Assembly: GCF_002157355.1 (NCBI RefSeq)
Contig: NZ_LYMK01000040.1
Coordinates: 1 to 64,000 of the forward strand
DNA: 64,000 bases
DNA from: Variovorax sp. JS1663
GTDB taxonomy: Bacteria; Pseudomonadota; Gammaproteobacteria; Burkholderiales; Burkholderiaceae_C
Reading direction: 5' to 3'
The notes below the pieces were generated by a model. That model did not search any database. It worked only from the letters and a program-made list of their open reading frames with translations, and was not told the DNA's origin. Below are positions 1 through 8,736 of the stretch, piece by piece. Position 1 is the first letter of the stretch; each line of letters opens with the position of its first letter. The translations under genes were made by a program, and so were the position numbers.

Positions 1-156
1 CTGAAGGACATCGGCATGAAGGAAGCCGACCTGGACCGCGCCGCGGACATCGCAGTGGCCAACCCCTACTGGAACCCGCGCCCCTTCGGCCCGGCCGAGC
101 GCGATGCGATCCGCGCGCTGCTGCAGCGCGCGTACATCGGCGCGCCGCCGGCCTGA
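1..156 (+). CDS. Maleylacetate reductase, C-terminal end (partial)
   Basis: This is the last 51 codons of a gene that begins before the window. The visible tail contains ANPYWNPRP followed by a helix ending in ALLQRAY, which is the typical C-terminus of maleylacetate reductases of the iron-containing alcohol dehydrogenase family. These enzymes reduce maleylacetate to 3-oxoadipate with NAD(P)H at the end of chloroaromatic, resorcinol or hydroxyquinol degradation. The metal and cofactor sites lie outside the window, so function rests on the tail alone. The stop is 48 bp before an ABC transporter binding-protein gene on the same strand, so the importer that follows may supply an aromatic substrate. 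Confidence 0.72.
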   Translation: MKDIGMKEADLDRAADIAVANPYWNPRPFGPAERDAIRALLQRAYIGAPPA

Positions 157-204
157 AGGCATCGAACCGTTTTGTGCAGGTAGACAACGAAGAAGGAGAC
201 AACC

Positions 205-1458
205 ATGGCCCTCAATCGCAGACAGTTCACCCAGGCCGCAGCGGCTCTTGCTGCCGGCAGCGCCGCGCCGCTGGCGTTCGCCGCCGACACCCTCAAGATC
301 GGCTACGTCTCGCCGCAGACCGGCCCGCTCGCGCCCTTCGGCGAGGCCGACAAGTGGGTCATCGACCAGATGAAGACCGCCTTCAAGGACGGCCTGAGCG
401 TGGGCGGCAGGAAGTACGCGGTGCAGATCGTCCTGAAGGACAGCCAGTCCAATCCCAACCGCGCGGGCGAGGTCGCCAACGACCTGATCCTCAAGGACAA
501 GGTGGCGCTGGTGCTCACCGCCGGCACGCCCGAGACGGCCAACCCGGTGAGCGACGCCTGCGAGCTCAACGAGGTGCCCTGCATCTCCAGCGTGGTGCCC
601 TGGCAGCCGTGGTTCTTCGGCCGCAAGGGTGACCCGGCCAAGGGCTTCGCCTGGACCTACCACCTGTTCTGGGGCCTGGAGGACGTCATCGCCAACTTCA
701 CCAACGGCTGGAAGACGGTCGCCACCAACAAGAAGGTCGGCGGCCTGTTCCCGAACGACGGCGACGGCAACGCCTGGGGCGACAAGGAGCTGGGCTTTCC
801 CAAGCCGCTGTCGCAGATGGGCTTCACCCTCACCGACCCGGGCCGCTTCCAGAACGGCACGCAGGACTTCAGCGCGCAGATCGCCGCTTTCAAGCGCGAC
901 AACGTCGAGATCGTGACCGGCGTGGTGATCCCGCCCGATGCCAAGACCTTCCTCACCCAGGCGCGGCAGCAGGGCTTCAAACCCAAGGTCATCACGCTGG
1001 GCAAGGCGCTGCTGTTCCCCGGCGCGATCGAGGCGCTGGGCGACCTGGGCGACGGCCTCTCCACCGAGGTGTGGTGGAGCCCCTCGCATCCCTTCACGTC
1101 CAGCCTGACGAAGCAGAGCGCCAAGTCGCTGGCCGAGGCCTACGAGGCCGGCGCGAAGAAGCAGTGGACCCAGCCCATCGGCTTCGCGCACGCGCTCTTC
1201 GAGGTGGCATCCAATGCGCTCACGCGCGCCAAGTCGGTCAAGGCCGCCGACGTGCGCGACGCCGTCGCCGCGACCTCGCTCGACACCGTCGTCGGCCCGG
1301 TGAAGTGGGGCGGCCAGGGCCCGTTCAAGAACGTCAGCAAGACACCGCTGGTGCTGGGCCAGTGGGGCAAGGGCCAGAAGTACAAGTACGAGCTGACCCT
1401 CGTCAACAACGAGGCCGCGAAGAACATTCCCACCAGCGGCACTTTGAAGCTGCTGTGA
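205..1458 (+). CDS. ABC transporter substrate-binding protein, branched-chain amino acid type
   Basis: A 417-residue periplasmic binding protein of the LivJ/LivK-like type I fold. It starts at an ATG preceded by AAGGAG at 8-9 bases. The N-terminus carries a twin-arginine-like export signal (NRRQFT, a hydrophobic stretch, then AFA cleavage near residue 27), so export may be by Tat. The mature protein opens with LKIGYVSPQTGPLAPFGE, the usual start of this family. It is the first gene of a complete five-gene importer (binding protein, two ATPases, two permeases). The preceding maleylacetate reductase suggests that the ligand is an aromatic or other carboxylate rather than an amino acid, but the ligand cannot be read from the sequence. 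Confidence 0.93.
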   Translation: MALNRRQFTQAAAALAAGSAAPLAFAADTLKIGYVSPQTGPLAPFGEADKWVIDQMKTAFKDGLSVGGRKYAVQIVLKDSQSNPNRAGEVANDLILKDKVALVLTAGTPETANPVSDACELNEVPCISSVVPWQPWFFGRKGDPAKGFAWTYHLFWGLEDVIANFTNGWKTVATNKKVGGLFPNDGDGNAWGDKELGFPKPLSQMGFTLTDPGRFQNGTQDFSAQIAAFKRDNVEIVTGVVIPPDAKTFLTQARQQGFKPKVITLGKALLFPGAIEALGDLGDGLSTEVWWSPSHPFTSSLTKQSAKSLAEAYEAGAKKQWTQPIGFAHALFEVASNALTRAKSVKAADVRDAVAATSLDTVVGPVKWGGQGPFKNVSKTPLVLGQWGKGQKYKYELTLVNNEAAKNIPTSGTLKLL

Positions 1459-1471
1459 ACGGTCAAGTGCC

Positions 1472-2191
1472 ATGACCCTTCTCGCGCTGCACGGCGTTCG
1501 CAAGTCCTACGGGGCGCTCAAGGTCACCGACGACATCACGCTCGCGGTGACCGAGGGCGAGACCCTGGGCATCCTCGGGCCGAACGGCGCGGGCAAGACC
1601 ACGCTGTTCAACCTGATCTCGGGCGACGTGCGCGTCGACGCCGGGCGCGTGGAGTACCAGGGGCGCGACGTGACCGGCCTCAAGCCGCACCAGCGCTGCC
1701 ATGCCGGCATCGGCCGCAGCTACCAGGTGCCGCAGCCCTTCGGCAACATGAGCGTGTTCGAGAACCTGGTCACGGCCGCCTGCTTCGGCGGCGGCCAGGC
1801 CGAGCGCGAGGCCTGGCAGACCGCGCACGAGGTGCTGGCCGAGACCGGGCTGATGGCCCATGCCAACAAGCCGGCCGGCGGGCTCACGCTGCTCAACCGC
1901 AAGCGGCTCGAACTGGCGCGCGCCTTGGCCACGCGGCCGAAGCTCCTGCTGCTCGACGAGATCGCGGGCGGCCTGACCGAGCCGGAGGCGCAGGAACTCG
2001 TGGAGGAACTCCAGCGCATCAAGGCGCGCGGCGTGACCATGATCTGGATCGAGCACGTGGTGCATGCCCTGCTGTCGCTGGCCGACCGCCTCTTCGTCAT
2101 CAACTTCGGGCAGAAGCTGGCCGAGGGCGAACCGCGGGCGGTGATGAACGATGCCGAGGTGCGGCGGGTGTACATGGGGATGGAAGCATGA
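1472..2191 (+). CDS. livG: ABC transporter ATP-binding protein, LivG type
   Basis: A 239-residue cytoplasmic ATPase that powers the branched-chain-type importer. The Walker A motif GPNGAGKTT lies near residue 37 and Walker B LLLLDEIAGGLTEPE near residue 163. The signature region reads TLLNRKRLELARAL rather than an LSGGQ-like motif. This shortened form is seen in some LivG subfamilies, so it does not by itself mean the protein is inactive. It starts 14 bases after the binding-protein stop and is followed by the LivF-type partner with which it should form a heterodimer. I chose the ATG at the start of TLLALHGVRKSYG because it gives the expected N-terminus. Confidence 0.92.
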   Translation: MTLLALHGVRKSYGALKVTDDITLAVTEGETLGILGPNGAGKTTLFNLISGDVRVDAGRVEYQGRDVTGLKPHQRCHAGIGRSYQVPQPFGNMSVFENLVTAACFGGGQAEREAWQTAHEVLAETGLMAHANKPAGGLTLLNRKRLELARALATRPKLLLLDEIAGGLTEPEAQELVEELQRIKARGVTMIWIEHVVHALLSLADRLFVINFGQKLAEGEPRAVMNDAEVRRVYMGMEA

Positions 2192-2246
2192 GCCGCCGGG
2201 CCGCTCCCAAGGCGAATACCGCAGCGCGGAGCGCGGAGGTTTTCCA

Positions 2247-2948
2247 ATGACGAACCTGCTCGAATCCCGCGGCCTGCAGGCCTTCTACGGCGATGCCCAG
2301 GCACTGTTCGGCGTCGACGTGTCGCTCGCGCAGGGCGAACTGGTCGCCATCATCGGCGCCAACGGCGCGGGCAAGTCCACGCTGCTGAAATGCCTGACGG
2401 GCCTGGTGCGCGCGCCGCGCGAGGCGGTGCGCTTCAAGGGCGATCCCATCGGCGGCCTTCCGCCCGGCGAGATCGTCAAGCGCGGCCTGGCCATGGTGCC
2501 CGAGGGTCGCCGCCTCTTCCCCAGCCTGAGCGTGGAGGAGAACCTGCTGATCGGCGGCCTCACCGGCCGCAAGGGGCCCTGGAACCTGCAGCGCCTCTAT
2601 GGCCTGTTCCCCATCCTGGCCGAGAAGCGCCACAGCCCCGGCACGTCGCTCTCCGGCGGCCAGCAGCAGATGGTGGCGCTGGGCCGCGCGCTGATGAGCA
2701 ACCCCGAGCTGCTGCTGTGCGACGAGCTGTCCCTGGGCCTGGCGCCGATCGTCATCCGCGAGATCTACGCCGCCATGCCCGCCATCACCGGCGAGGGCAT
2801 GACGGTGGCGATCGTCGAGCAGGACGTCACCATGGCGCAGCGCGTGTCGCAGCGCATCTACTGCCTGCAGGAGGGCCGCGTCTCGCTCACCGGCCGCTCG
2901 GATGCGCTGTCGCGCGAGCAGATCTCGCAGGCCTACTTCGGCCTCTGA
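2247..2948 (+). CDS. livF: ABC transporter ATP-binding protein, LivF type
   Basis: A 233-residue ATPase, partner of the preceding LivG. Walker A is GANGAGKST, the signature is LSGGQQQMVALGRAL, and Walker B is LLLCDELSLGLAP. The reading frame is open further upstream to 2151, but those codons overlap livG. I place the start at the ATG at 2247 because GCGGAGGT lies just before it and the usual LivF N-terminus follows. The gene sits between livG and the first permease in the canonical order, so it almost certainly belongs to the same importer. Confidence 0.92.
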   Translation: MTNLLESRGLQAFYGDAQALFGVDVSLAQGELVAIIGANGAGKSTLLKCLTGLVRAPREAVRFKGDPIGGLPPGEIVKRGLAMVPEGRRLFPSLSVEENLLIGGLTGRKGPWNLQRLYGLFPILAEKRHSPGTSLSGGQQQMVALGRALMSNPELLLCDELSLGLAPIVIREIYAAMPAITGEGMTVAIVEQDVTMAQRVSQRIYCLQEGRVSLTGRSDALSREQISQAYFGL

Positions 2949-2966
2949 CAAGGACACGTACGCGCC

Positions 2967-3827
2967 ATGCTCGACATCCTCGTCCAAGGCATCCTGCTCG
3001 GCGGCCTCTACACGCTCTTCGCGCTGGGCCAGTCGCTGATGTTCGGCGTCATGCGCCTGACCAACACCGCGCAGGGCGACTTCATCATCCTCGGCGCCTT
3101 CGCCGTCATCGCCGGCACCGCGCTGGCGGGCGGCGCGCCCTTCCTCGTCGCACTGGCGGTGCTGCCGCTGGCCTTCGGCTTCGGCTATGCCATGCAGCGC
3201 TATGTGCTCAACGGCACCCTGGGCAAGGACCCGCTGCCGTCGCTGGTCGTGACCTTCGGCCTCTCGATCGTGATCCAGAACCTGCTGCTGGAGCTGTTCT
3301 CGGCCGATCCGCGATCGATCGAGACCGACGGGCTCAACACGCGCGGCCTGGCGCTCGGCGATTCGCTCTCGGTCGGCGTGCTGCCGCTGGTGATCCTCGC
3401 CGTCGCGGTCGGCGCCACCGCCGCGCTGCAGTGGCTGTTCGCGCGCACCGCGCTCGGCCGCTCCTTCCGCGCCGTCTCGGACGATCGCGAGATCGCCGAA
3501 CTGATGGGGCTCAACGCGAAGAAGGTGTATGCCTTCGCGACCGCCATCGCCTTCGTGCTGATCGCCGTGGCCGGCGCGCTGCAGGGCATGCGCACGACGG
3601 TCTCGCCCTCCGACGGTCCGTTGCTGCTGCTGTTCGCCTTCGAGGCCGTGATCATCGGCGGCATGGGCTCCTTCTGGGGCACGCTGGCCGGCGCCATGAT
3701 CCTGGGCATCACGCAGCAGATCGGCTTCCGGCTCGACCCCGGCTGGGGCATCTGGGTCGGCCACATCGTGTTCCTCGTCGTGCTGGTGCTGCGGCCGCAG
3801 GGACTGTTCCCGAAGACGCGAGGTTGA
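2967..3827 (+). CDS. livH: Branched-chain-type ABC transporter permease, LivH type
   Basis: A 286-residue inner-membrane permease with a run of hydrophobic segments. It opens with LDILVQGILLGGLYTLFALG, typical of LivH. The Q-G-D segment in LTNTAQGDFIILGAF matches the family motif early in the protein, and the segment RAVSDDREIAELMGLNAKKVY is the cytoplasmic loop expected to contact the ATPases. The C-terminus LVVLVLRPQGLFPKTRG is also standard. It starts 18 bases after livF and is followed four bases after its stop by livM, consistent with one transcript. Substrate is unknown. Confidence 0.93.
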   Translation: MLDILVQGILLGGLYTLFALGQSLMFGVMRLTNTAQGDFIILGAFAVIAGTALAGGAPFLVALAVLPLAFGFGYAMQRYVLNGTLGKDPLPSLVVTFGLSIVIQNLLLELFSADPRSIETDGLNTRGLALGDSLSVGVLPLVILAVAVGATAALQWLFARTALGRSFRAVSDDREIAELMGLNAKKVYAFATAIAFVLIAVAGALQGMRTTVSPSDGPLLLLFAFEAVIIGGMGSFWGTLAGAMILGITQQIGFRLDPGWGIWVGHIVFLVVLVLRPQGLFPKTRG

Positions 3828-3831
3828 TGCG

Positions 3832-4875
3832 ATGACCAAGAACCCCGTCCTGACGACGGCCGCCACCCATCCCGGCTTCGAGGTGGTGCGCGGCACCGCC
3901 GCGAGCCGGGCCGCGCTCGGCATCTCCATTGCGCTCGTCCTGCTCGCCGCGAGCCTGCCCTTCTGGGGCGAATCGAGCTGGATGCGCGAGTTCGTCGAGA
4001 TCGCCTGCTACTTCATCTTCGCGATGATGTGGAACCTGCTGGCCGGCTACGGCGGCATGGTCAGCATCGGGCAGCAGGCCTTCTTCGGCTTCGGCGGCTA
4101 CGTGATGCTGATGCTGGGCAACTTCGCGGGGCTCAATCCCTTTGTCGCCATCCCGCTGGGTGCGCTGGCCGCGGGGGCGATCGCGGTGCCGGTGTCCTAT
4201 GTCGCGTTCCGGCTCTCGGGCGGCTACTTCGCCATCGGCACCTGGGTGATCGCCGAGGTCTTCCGCCTCAGCTTCGCCAACGTCTCGGCGGTGGGCGGCG
4301 GCTCGGGCACCACGCTCACCGCGCTGCGCGGCATCGAGCGCGCCACGCGCGAGAGCGTGACCTACTGGATGGCGCTGGCCTGCGTGGTCGCGGCCATCGC
4401 GCTGGTCTATCTGTTCCTGCGCAGCAAGCGCGGCCTGGCGCTGCTGGCGATCCGCGACAACGAGGTGGCGGCCGAATCGCAGGGCATCCCGGTCGCGCGC
4501 ATGAAGCTCGCGGTCTACGTGGTCGCGGCCTTCGGCGCGGGCCTGGCGGGCGCGCTCTACTTCGTGGGCAACCTGCGTATCAGCCCCGACGCGGCCTTCA
4601 GCGTGAACTGGACCGCCTTCGCCATCTTCATGGTGGTGATCGGCGGCATCGGCCGCATCGAGGGGCCGCTGGTGGGGGCGCTCATCTTCTGGGCGCTCAA
4701 CAAGTTCCTGAGCGACTACGGGACCTGGTACCTGCTGGGCCTGGGCGTGCTGGCGATCGTGGTGACGATCTTCTTCAAGCAGGGGCTGTGGGGGTTTGCG
4801 CAGCAGCGCTGGGGGTGGTCGCTGTTTCCGACGCAGCGGGTGCTGGTGCGGGGCGAGCCTGCCCCGAGGCGTTGA
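3832..4875 (+). CDS. livM: Branched-chain-type ABC transporter permease, LivM type
   Basis: A 347-residue permease with about ten hydrophobic segments preceded by a polar N-terminal extension of about 25 residues. Family landmarks are the segment LLAGYGGMVSIGQQAFFGFGGY, which corresponds to the conserved G-x-S-x-G-x-x-A-F-x-G region, and the cytoplasmic loop AIRDNEVAAESQGIPVARMKL. It is the last gene of the first importer. After its stop the base composition drops sharply to AT-rich DNA, so the transcription unit probably ends here, although I see no clear hairpin terminator. Confidence 0.92.
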   Translation: MTKNPVLTTAATHPGFEVVRGTAASRAALGISIALVLLAASLPFWGESSWMREFVEIACYFIFAMMWNLLAGYGGMVSIGQQAFFGFGGYVMLMLGNFAGLNPFVAIPLGALAAGAIAVPVSYVAFRLSGGYFAIGTWVIAEVFRLSFANVSAVGGGSGTTLTALRGIERATRESVTYWMALACVVAAIALVYLFLRSKRGLALLAIRDNEVAAESQGIPVARMKLAVYVVAAFGAGLAGALYFVGNLRISPDAAFSVNWTAFAIFMVVIGGIGRIEGPLVGALIFWALNKFLSDYGTWYLLGLGVLAIVVTIFFKQGLWGFAQQRWGWSLFPTQRVLVRGEPAPRR

Positions 4876-4898
4876 GTGGCAGCCTTGACCGAAGTATT

Positions 4899-4973
4899 TA
4901 TTCAGATTAATATTCAGATATCTATTCATCTTGCCGATTCCCAAAGGGAAAACTAGGGAACTGAATCTATTCA
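4899..4973. promoter_or_regulatory. TATTCA repeat array in front of the HipA-like gene
   Basis: This AT-rich leader stands out from its GC-rich surroundings. TATTCA occurs at 4899, 4911 and 4923, exactly 12 bp apart, and again at 4968, immediately before the ATG at 4975. The last copy is part of the near-perfect palindrome TGAATCTATTCA (4962-4973). HipB-type and YjjJ-type proteins commonly bind repeats at their own promoters, so autoregulation by the downstream HTH-HipA protein is a reasonable inference. Confidence 0.5.
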
Positions 4974-4974
4974 A

Positions 4975-6348
4975 ATGAGCGACCTGACGGAGCGCGTTCG
5001 TCAAACGCTCCAGGGGGCCGGTGCAGTCCGAAGCCCCGAGCTGCAGCAGGTCACTGGAGCCAGCCAGGCTTCGATTTCGCGCGCCTTGGCGCCGCTGCTT
5101 GCCGCCGGCGAGGTGCTCAAGGTCGGCCGCGCACGAAACCAGGCCTATGTCATGCCGCGCCGTGTGGAGGGTGCGGGCACCACCGGCACGATCCCGATCA
5201 TGAAGGTGGACGGCACCGGCAAGGTCTCGGAGTTCGGCTCGCTGATCCCGTCCATGCGCGGCCGATGCTGGGTCGAGGAGTTCGATCCGCCTCTCGCGCA
5301 ACTACACGACGGTCTCCCTTGGTTTCTGGCCGACATGCGGCCCCAGGGCTTCCTGGGGCGTGCGTTCGCGCATGCCCGGAGGGATCTGCGCCTGGCCGAC
5401 AACCCTGAGCATTGGACGGACGACGACGTTCTGAAGGCGCTGTGCCAGGCCGGCGAGGACTTGCCGGGCAACCTGATCATCGGTGCGCAGTCTTTCGAGC
5501 GCTTCATGCACTCCCTGCCGGCTGATCGAGTGCCTCCCAGCAAGTATCCCGAGCTGGCCGAGGCCGCAATGCATGGCGCGCTTCCTGGATCGTCCGCGGG
5601 CGGCGAGCAGCCCAAGTTCTGCACAGTCCGCGAGGACGGCCAACCGGTGATCGTCAAGTTCTCGCCTGCTGGCGGCTCCGCGCCCGAGCGCCGGTGGGCG
5701 GATCTGCTGGTGTGCGAGCACCTGGCGCTGGCGACGCTGAGCGCGGCGGGCGTGCCCGCGGCGAAGACCCGGATCTTCAGCGGGGGCGGCCGTATCCTGC
5801 TCGAAGTGGAGCGCTTCGACCGCACGTCGCGCGGCCGCATCGGCATGGTCTCCCTGCTGGCCTTCGACAGCGAATACATCGGCCAGATCGACAACTGGGC
5901 GGCCACCGCCGAGCGCATGAGCACCCGCGGCCTGATGCGGTCGAGCGATGCCGACCGGCTCCGGCTGCTGGAGGCATATGGGCAACTGATCGGCAATACC
6001 GACCGGCACTACGGGAACATCTCGCTCGTCATCGATCCCTCGGGCAACTGGGCGCTGGCGCCGGCGTACGACACCCTGCCCATGATCTACGCGCCCGTGG
6101 CGGGCGAGCTGGTGTCTCGCGAGGACTTCGACCCGGGAAAGCTGGCGCCCACGGCCGACACGCTGCGGGTGTGGGACCAGGCCAGGGCGCTCGCCATCGC
6201 GTTCTGGCGCAGCGTGGCGGCGGAGAAACGAATCTCGAGCGCGTTCCGCCGGACGGCCAAAGGTCACGCGGGCAGCCTGGAGGCACATGAAGAACCGTTG
6301 CTGCCCGGCGCGGACGAACCCGTGTTTCAGCGAGCGCGGCCGAGTTGA
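4975..6348 (+). CDS. yjjJ: HipA-family kinase with N-terminal HTH (YjjJ type)
   Basis: A 457-residue protein with two parts. Residues 1-60 form a winged-helix-like DNA-binding segment (SPELQQVTGASQASISRALAPLL). Residues from about 70 to the end form a HipA-like serine/threonine kinase. Kinase landmarks are the glycine-rich ATP loop GSSAGGEQPKF near residue 205, the catalytic loop NTDRHYGN near residue 342, and the metal-binding region LAPAYDTLP. E. coli YjjJ has the same fused layout, whereas classical HipBA encodes the HTH antitoxin separately. No separate hipB lies upstream. Whether it is toxic and what it phosphorylates cannot be read from the sequence; HipA itself phosphorylates glutamyl-tRNA synthetase. 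Confidence 0.85.
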   Translation: MSDLTERVRQTLQGAGAVRSPELQQVTGASQASISRALAPLLAAGEVLKVGRARNQAYVMPRRVEGAGTTGTIPIMKVDGTGKVSEFGSLIPSMRGRCWVEEFDPPLAQLHDGLPWFLADMRPQGFLGRAFAHARRDLRLADNPEHWTDDDVLKALCQAGEDLPGNLIIGAQSFERFMHSLPADRVPPSKYPELAEAAMHGALPGSSAGGEQPKFCTVREDGQPVIVKFSPAGGSAPERRWADLLVCEHLALATLSAAGVPAAKTRIFSGGGRILLEVERFDRTSRGRIGMVSLLAFDSEYIGQIDNWAATAERMSTRGLMRSSDADRLRLLEAYGQLIGNTDRHYGNISLVIDPSGNWALAPAYDTLPMIYAPVAGELVSREDFDPGKLAPTADTLRVWDQARALAIAFWRSVAAEKRISSAFRRTAKGHAGSLEAHEEPLLPGADEPVFQRARPS

Positions 6349-6520
6349 CGCCAGCGGGCCTCGTCGCGACTGCGCGGAGTGGTCGAGGCAGGGCGCCTGG
6401 AAGTGGCTGCCGTCGGCGCCGGAAGCAGGCCGCGGCGCGGTAGCGCCACGCGCGAATGCTGGCGCGCCGCAGAAGCTTCGAAGAATTGGGATGCGGCAGA
6501 GTTTCGCAAGTGCGGCGTCT

Positions 6521-8452
6521 TCAGCCGCCATGGCACCTATAGCGTGTTTCGATGGTCTGGATCGTTTCCTCGTTCTTGCCGCCAAACAGATGGTAGGCGG
6601 CCAACATTCGAAGACAGCGGAGGCGAAAATCAATGTGGCCTATCCGATCGGCAATTTCCAATGCGCGTTGCAAAGCCTTCTCGACCTGAGGCACGCAGCC
6701 TTGCAAAAACATCGTCGTGCCGGCGAGCGAGGCCTGAAGCTGCATCTCGAATGCGGCACCGGCGAATTGCGTCGCATCAAGCTGCCCGATGGCCCGTACG
6801 ACATGTTGCCGACACTCCTCCATCAGCGACAGGTGCTCCCACAGCACGATACCGGCCACAGTCAGCTCGATCTGCAAATCTGCGCGGTCTTGGTCTTGTC
6901 CGGCCCAGGCAAGCGCACTGCGCAGGTCGTCTATGAATTGTTTGTAGGTCGCACCCCATTCAATAGCGGGGCGCTCCCCCCGTTCACGCGCGGCGCAGCG
7001 CAGCAGCTCAAGGACATGTTGAGCATGTCGGCTGCGAACTTCGTCTTCGACGCCGCTCGATCTCAAGAGGCCGGCGCAATAGTCGCGCGTCGTTTCGAGC
7101 ATGCGGTAGAGAACATCCTCTCCATCCAGCTCCGTCGCGAGCAATGACTTTGACGCGAGTTGCGCAAGCCCTTCCGATGCATCGGGAACGGCGATTGCCG
7201 CGACGGCCGAAGCACTAACGGAATCGAAGCATGCGGGGAATGCCGAGACTGCGCGCAGGAGCGTGGCTTCATCTTCCGATAGCAGCCCATAGCTCCAGTC
7301 AAGCGTTGCAGTCAGTGTGCGGTGTCGCTTCGGTCCCGCTCTCCGACTTCCTAAAAGTCGGGACCCATCTTCAAGCTGCTTGAGTATGCCAGCGACACCG
7401 AATGCCTCAATGCGTGTCGCTGCAAGCTCGATGGCCAGCGCAACACCATCCAGCCTCCGACATATCTCCGCAATTGCCGGAACGTCGGCATCCCGCAGCT
7501 TGAACCGATCCAGGGTTTCAGCAGCCCTGTCGACGAACAGCTGGACGGCTGGAAATGTGAGCGCCTCCGTCGCACGGAGATGGGACGACTCGAAAGGTGT
7601 GCCTAGGCCGGGAAGGCGACGGACGCGTTCTCCCGACACCCGCAGTGGCTCCCTACTTGTCACAAGAATTCGTGGGCATACAGTTGTTGCCAGAATCCGC
7701 TCAACGCATTCGGCCGTCGCGTTGATCATCTGATCGCAGTTGTCAAGAACAAGCAAGACATGTCGCCCATGCAATGCTTCACACAGCGCGCCAAGCACGT
7801 CTGCCGTGTGAACCGTCAGCCGCATCGTTGCTGCCAGCGCGTTCGGGATCAGAGCGGGGCTGTTCACCAAGGTCAGGTCGATCCACCATGCGCCGTCCCT
7901 GAATCCGGAAGCCGCTTGCTCCGCGGCGGCCAGCGCGACAGTTGTCTTTCCGATGCCCCCGGCACCGACGATCGATACGAGGCGCGTGACGCCGAGGTCA
8001 TGTTGAATCGCGTTGATCGCTTCCCGTCTCCCGAAGATCTTTGTTCGCGCGATCGGAAAGTTGTGCCCAGGTCCACTTGGTTCGGCCAAAGGAGCCGAAT
8101 GACCCATTTCGTCCCCAGTTTGAACTCCCGCGATAAAGCGGTACCCCCGGCCGTTCACTGTCGCGATGTACCTGCAGGGGCCAGGACCGTCGCCGAGAAC
8201 TCTTCTTAGGTTGGCAATGTTGACTTTGAGGTTGCCCTCTTCCACGACGGTTTTATGCCAAACACGCTCCATGAGTTCTTGCTTGCTCACGAGCTGACCA
8301 GAGCGCTCCAGAAGCATCAACAAGATGTCAATTGCGCGCCCGCCGATGCGCACCTGAACGCCGTCCCGCAGAAGGAGTTGGCGCCCAGGCAGCAACTCAA
8401 ACGGCCCAAAGATGTATGAGCAGTGAGTTCTGTCGACGAAGTCATTCGGCAA
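6521..8452 (-). CDS. Winged-helix transcriptional regulator with NTPase domain, probably C-terminally truncated
   Basis: The start is placed at a TTG at 8452 because AGGAG lies six bases before it and the DNA-binding domain follows at once. Residues about 12-105 are an OmpR/CadC-type winged helix (FGPFELLPGRQLLL, GRGYRFIAGV). An NTPase domain follows, with Walker A VGAGGIGKTT and Walker B VLLVLDNCDQ, then the start of a helical-repeat region. Related proteins usually run to 900 residues or more. This one stops after 643, just after LRMLAAYHLFGG, and a plausible continuation (AMAAEDAAL) lies in another frame immediately downstream before homology is lost. I infer a frameshift followed by a deletion. 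It lies downstream of the cupin/MFS cluster on the same strand and may once have regulated it. Confidence 0.75.
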   Translation of the reverse strand: MPNDFVDRTHCSYIFGPFELLPGRQLLLRDGVQVRIGGRAIDILLMLLERSGQLVSKQELMERVWHKTVVEEGNLKVNIANLRRVLGDGPGPCRYIATVNGRGYRFIAGVQTGDEMGHSAPLAEPSGPGHNFPIARTKIFGRREAINAIQHDLGVTRLVSIVGAGGIGKTTVALAAAEQAASGFRDGAWWIDLTLVNSPALIPNALAATMRLTVHTADVLGALCEALHGRHVLLVLDNCDQMINATAECVERILATTVCPRILVTSREPLRVSGERVRRLPGLGTPFESSHLRATEALTFPAVQLFVDRAAETLDRFKLRDADVPAIAEICRRLDGVALAIELAATRIEAFGVAGILKQLEDGSRLLGSRRAGPKRHRTLTATLDWSYGLLSEDEATLLRAVSAFPACFDSVSASAVAAIAVPDASEGLAQLASKSLLATELDGEDVLYRMLETTRDYCAGLLRSSGVEDEVRSRHAQHVLELLRCAARERGERPAIEWGATYKQFIDDLRSALAWAGQDQDRADLQIELTVAGIVLWEHLSLMEECRQHVVRAIGQLDATQFAGAAFEMQLQASLAGTTMFLQGCVPQVEKALQRALEIADRIGHIDFRLRCLRMLAAYHLFGGKNEETIQTIETRYRCHGG

Positions 8453-8472
8453 TGCCGTCTCCTGGTGGCGAT

Positions 8473-8709
8473 CTATTCTTTCGCGAACAGTGTCAGATTC
8501 CGAAACTCCTGCCCCCTGAGCCACCTGTCGCCGGCAGGCTTGGCGGACCTCACCTGCATCAGCTCCATCGGAGCAGGGTCGGTCGGGATCCGAACAATCG
8601 GAAGCTCGCGAGCCGAATCCAATGGCTCCGCTGCGACCTGGGCGCGTCGCTGAGGCGCCCGTGGTGACGTCGCCAGCGGGCGCAATCGTCGCCGTGGGTC
8701 CAGCCGCAT
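8473..8709 (-). CDS. Small hypothetical protein
   Basis: A possible 78-residue basic protein. The ATG at 8709 is preceded by GGGAG at five bases, which is a good ribosome binding site, and the frame fills the 284-bp gap between the cupin gene and the winged-helix regulator. It overlaps no other called gene. I do not recognise a family, there is no signal peptide or membrane segment, and the arginine-rich N-terminus is what chance frames in GC-rich DNA often look like. It could be spurious. Confidence 0.25.
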   Translation of the reverse strand: MRLDPRRRLRPLATSPRAPQRRAQVAAEPLDSARELPIVRIPTDPAPMELMQVRSAKPAGDRWLRGQEFRNLTLFAKE

Positions 8710-8736
8710 TAGCACTCCCAGTGCAAGCGGCGGTCC

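Noticed and set aside
2100..3929. Minus-strand open frame of 609 codons
   Set aside because: Antisense to livF and livH, whose motifs are unambiguous.
4899..4973. Replication-type iterons
   Set aside because: The 12-bp-period TATTCA units resemble iterons, but there is no rep gene or DnaA box nearby, and the position in front of an HTH-HipA gene fits an operator better.
5302..6633. Minus-strand open frame antisense to the HipA-like gene
   Set aside because: Only the few residues near 6520 (AMAAEDAAL) are of interest, as a possible continuation of the truncated regulator. The rest is antisense noise.
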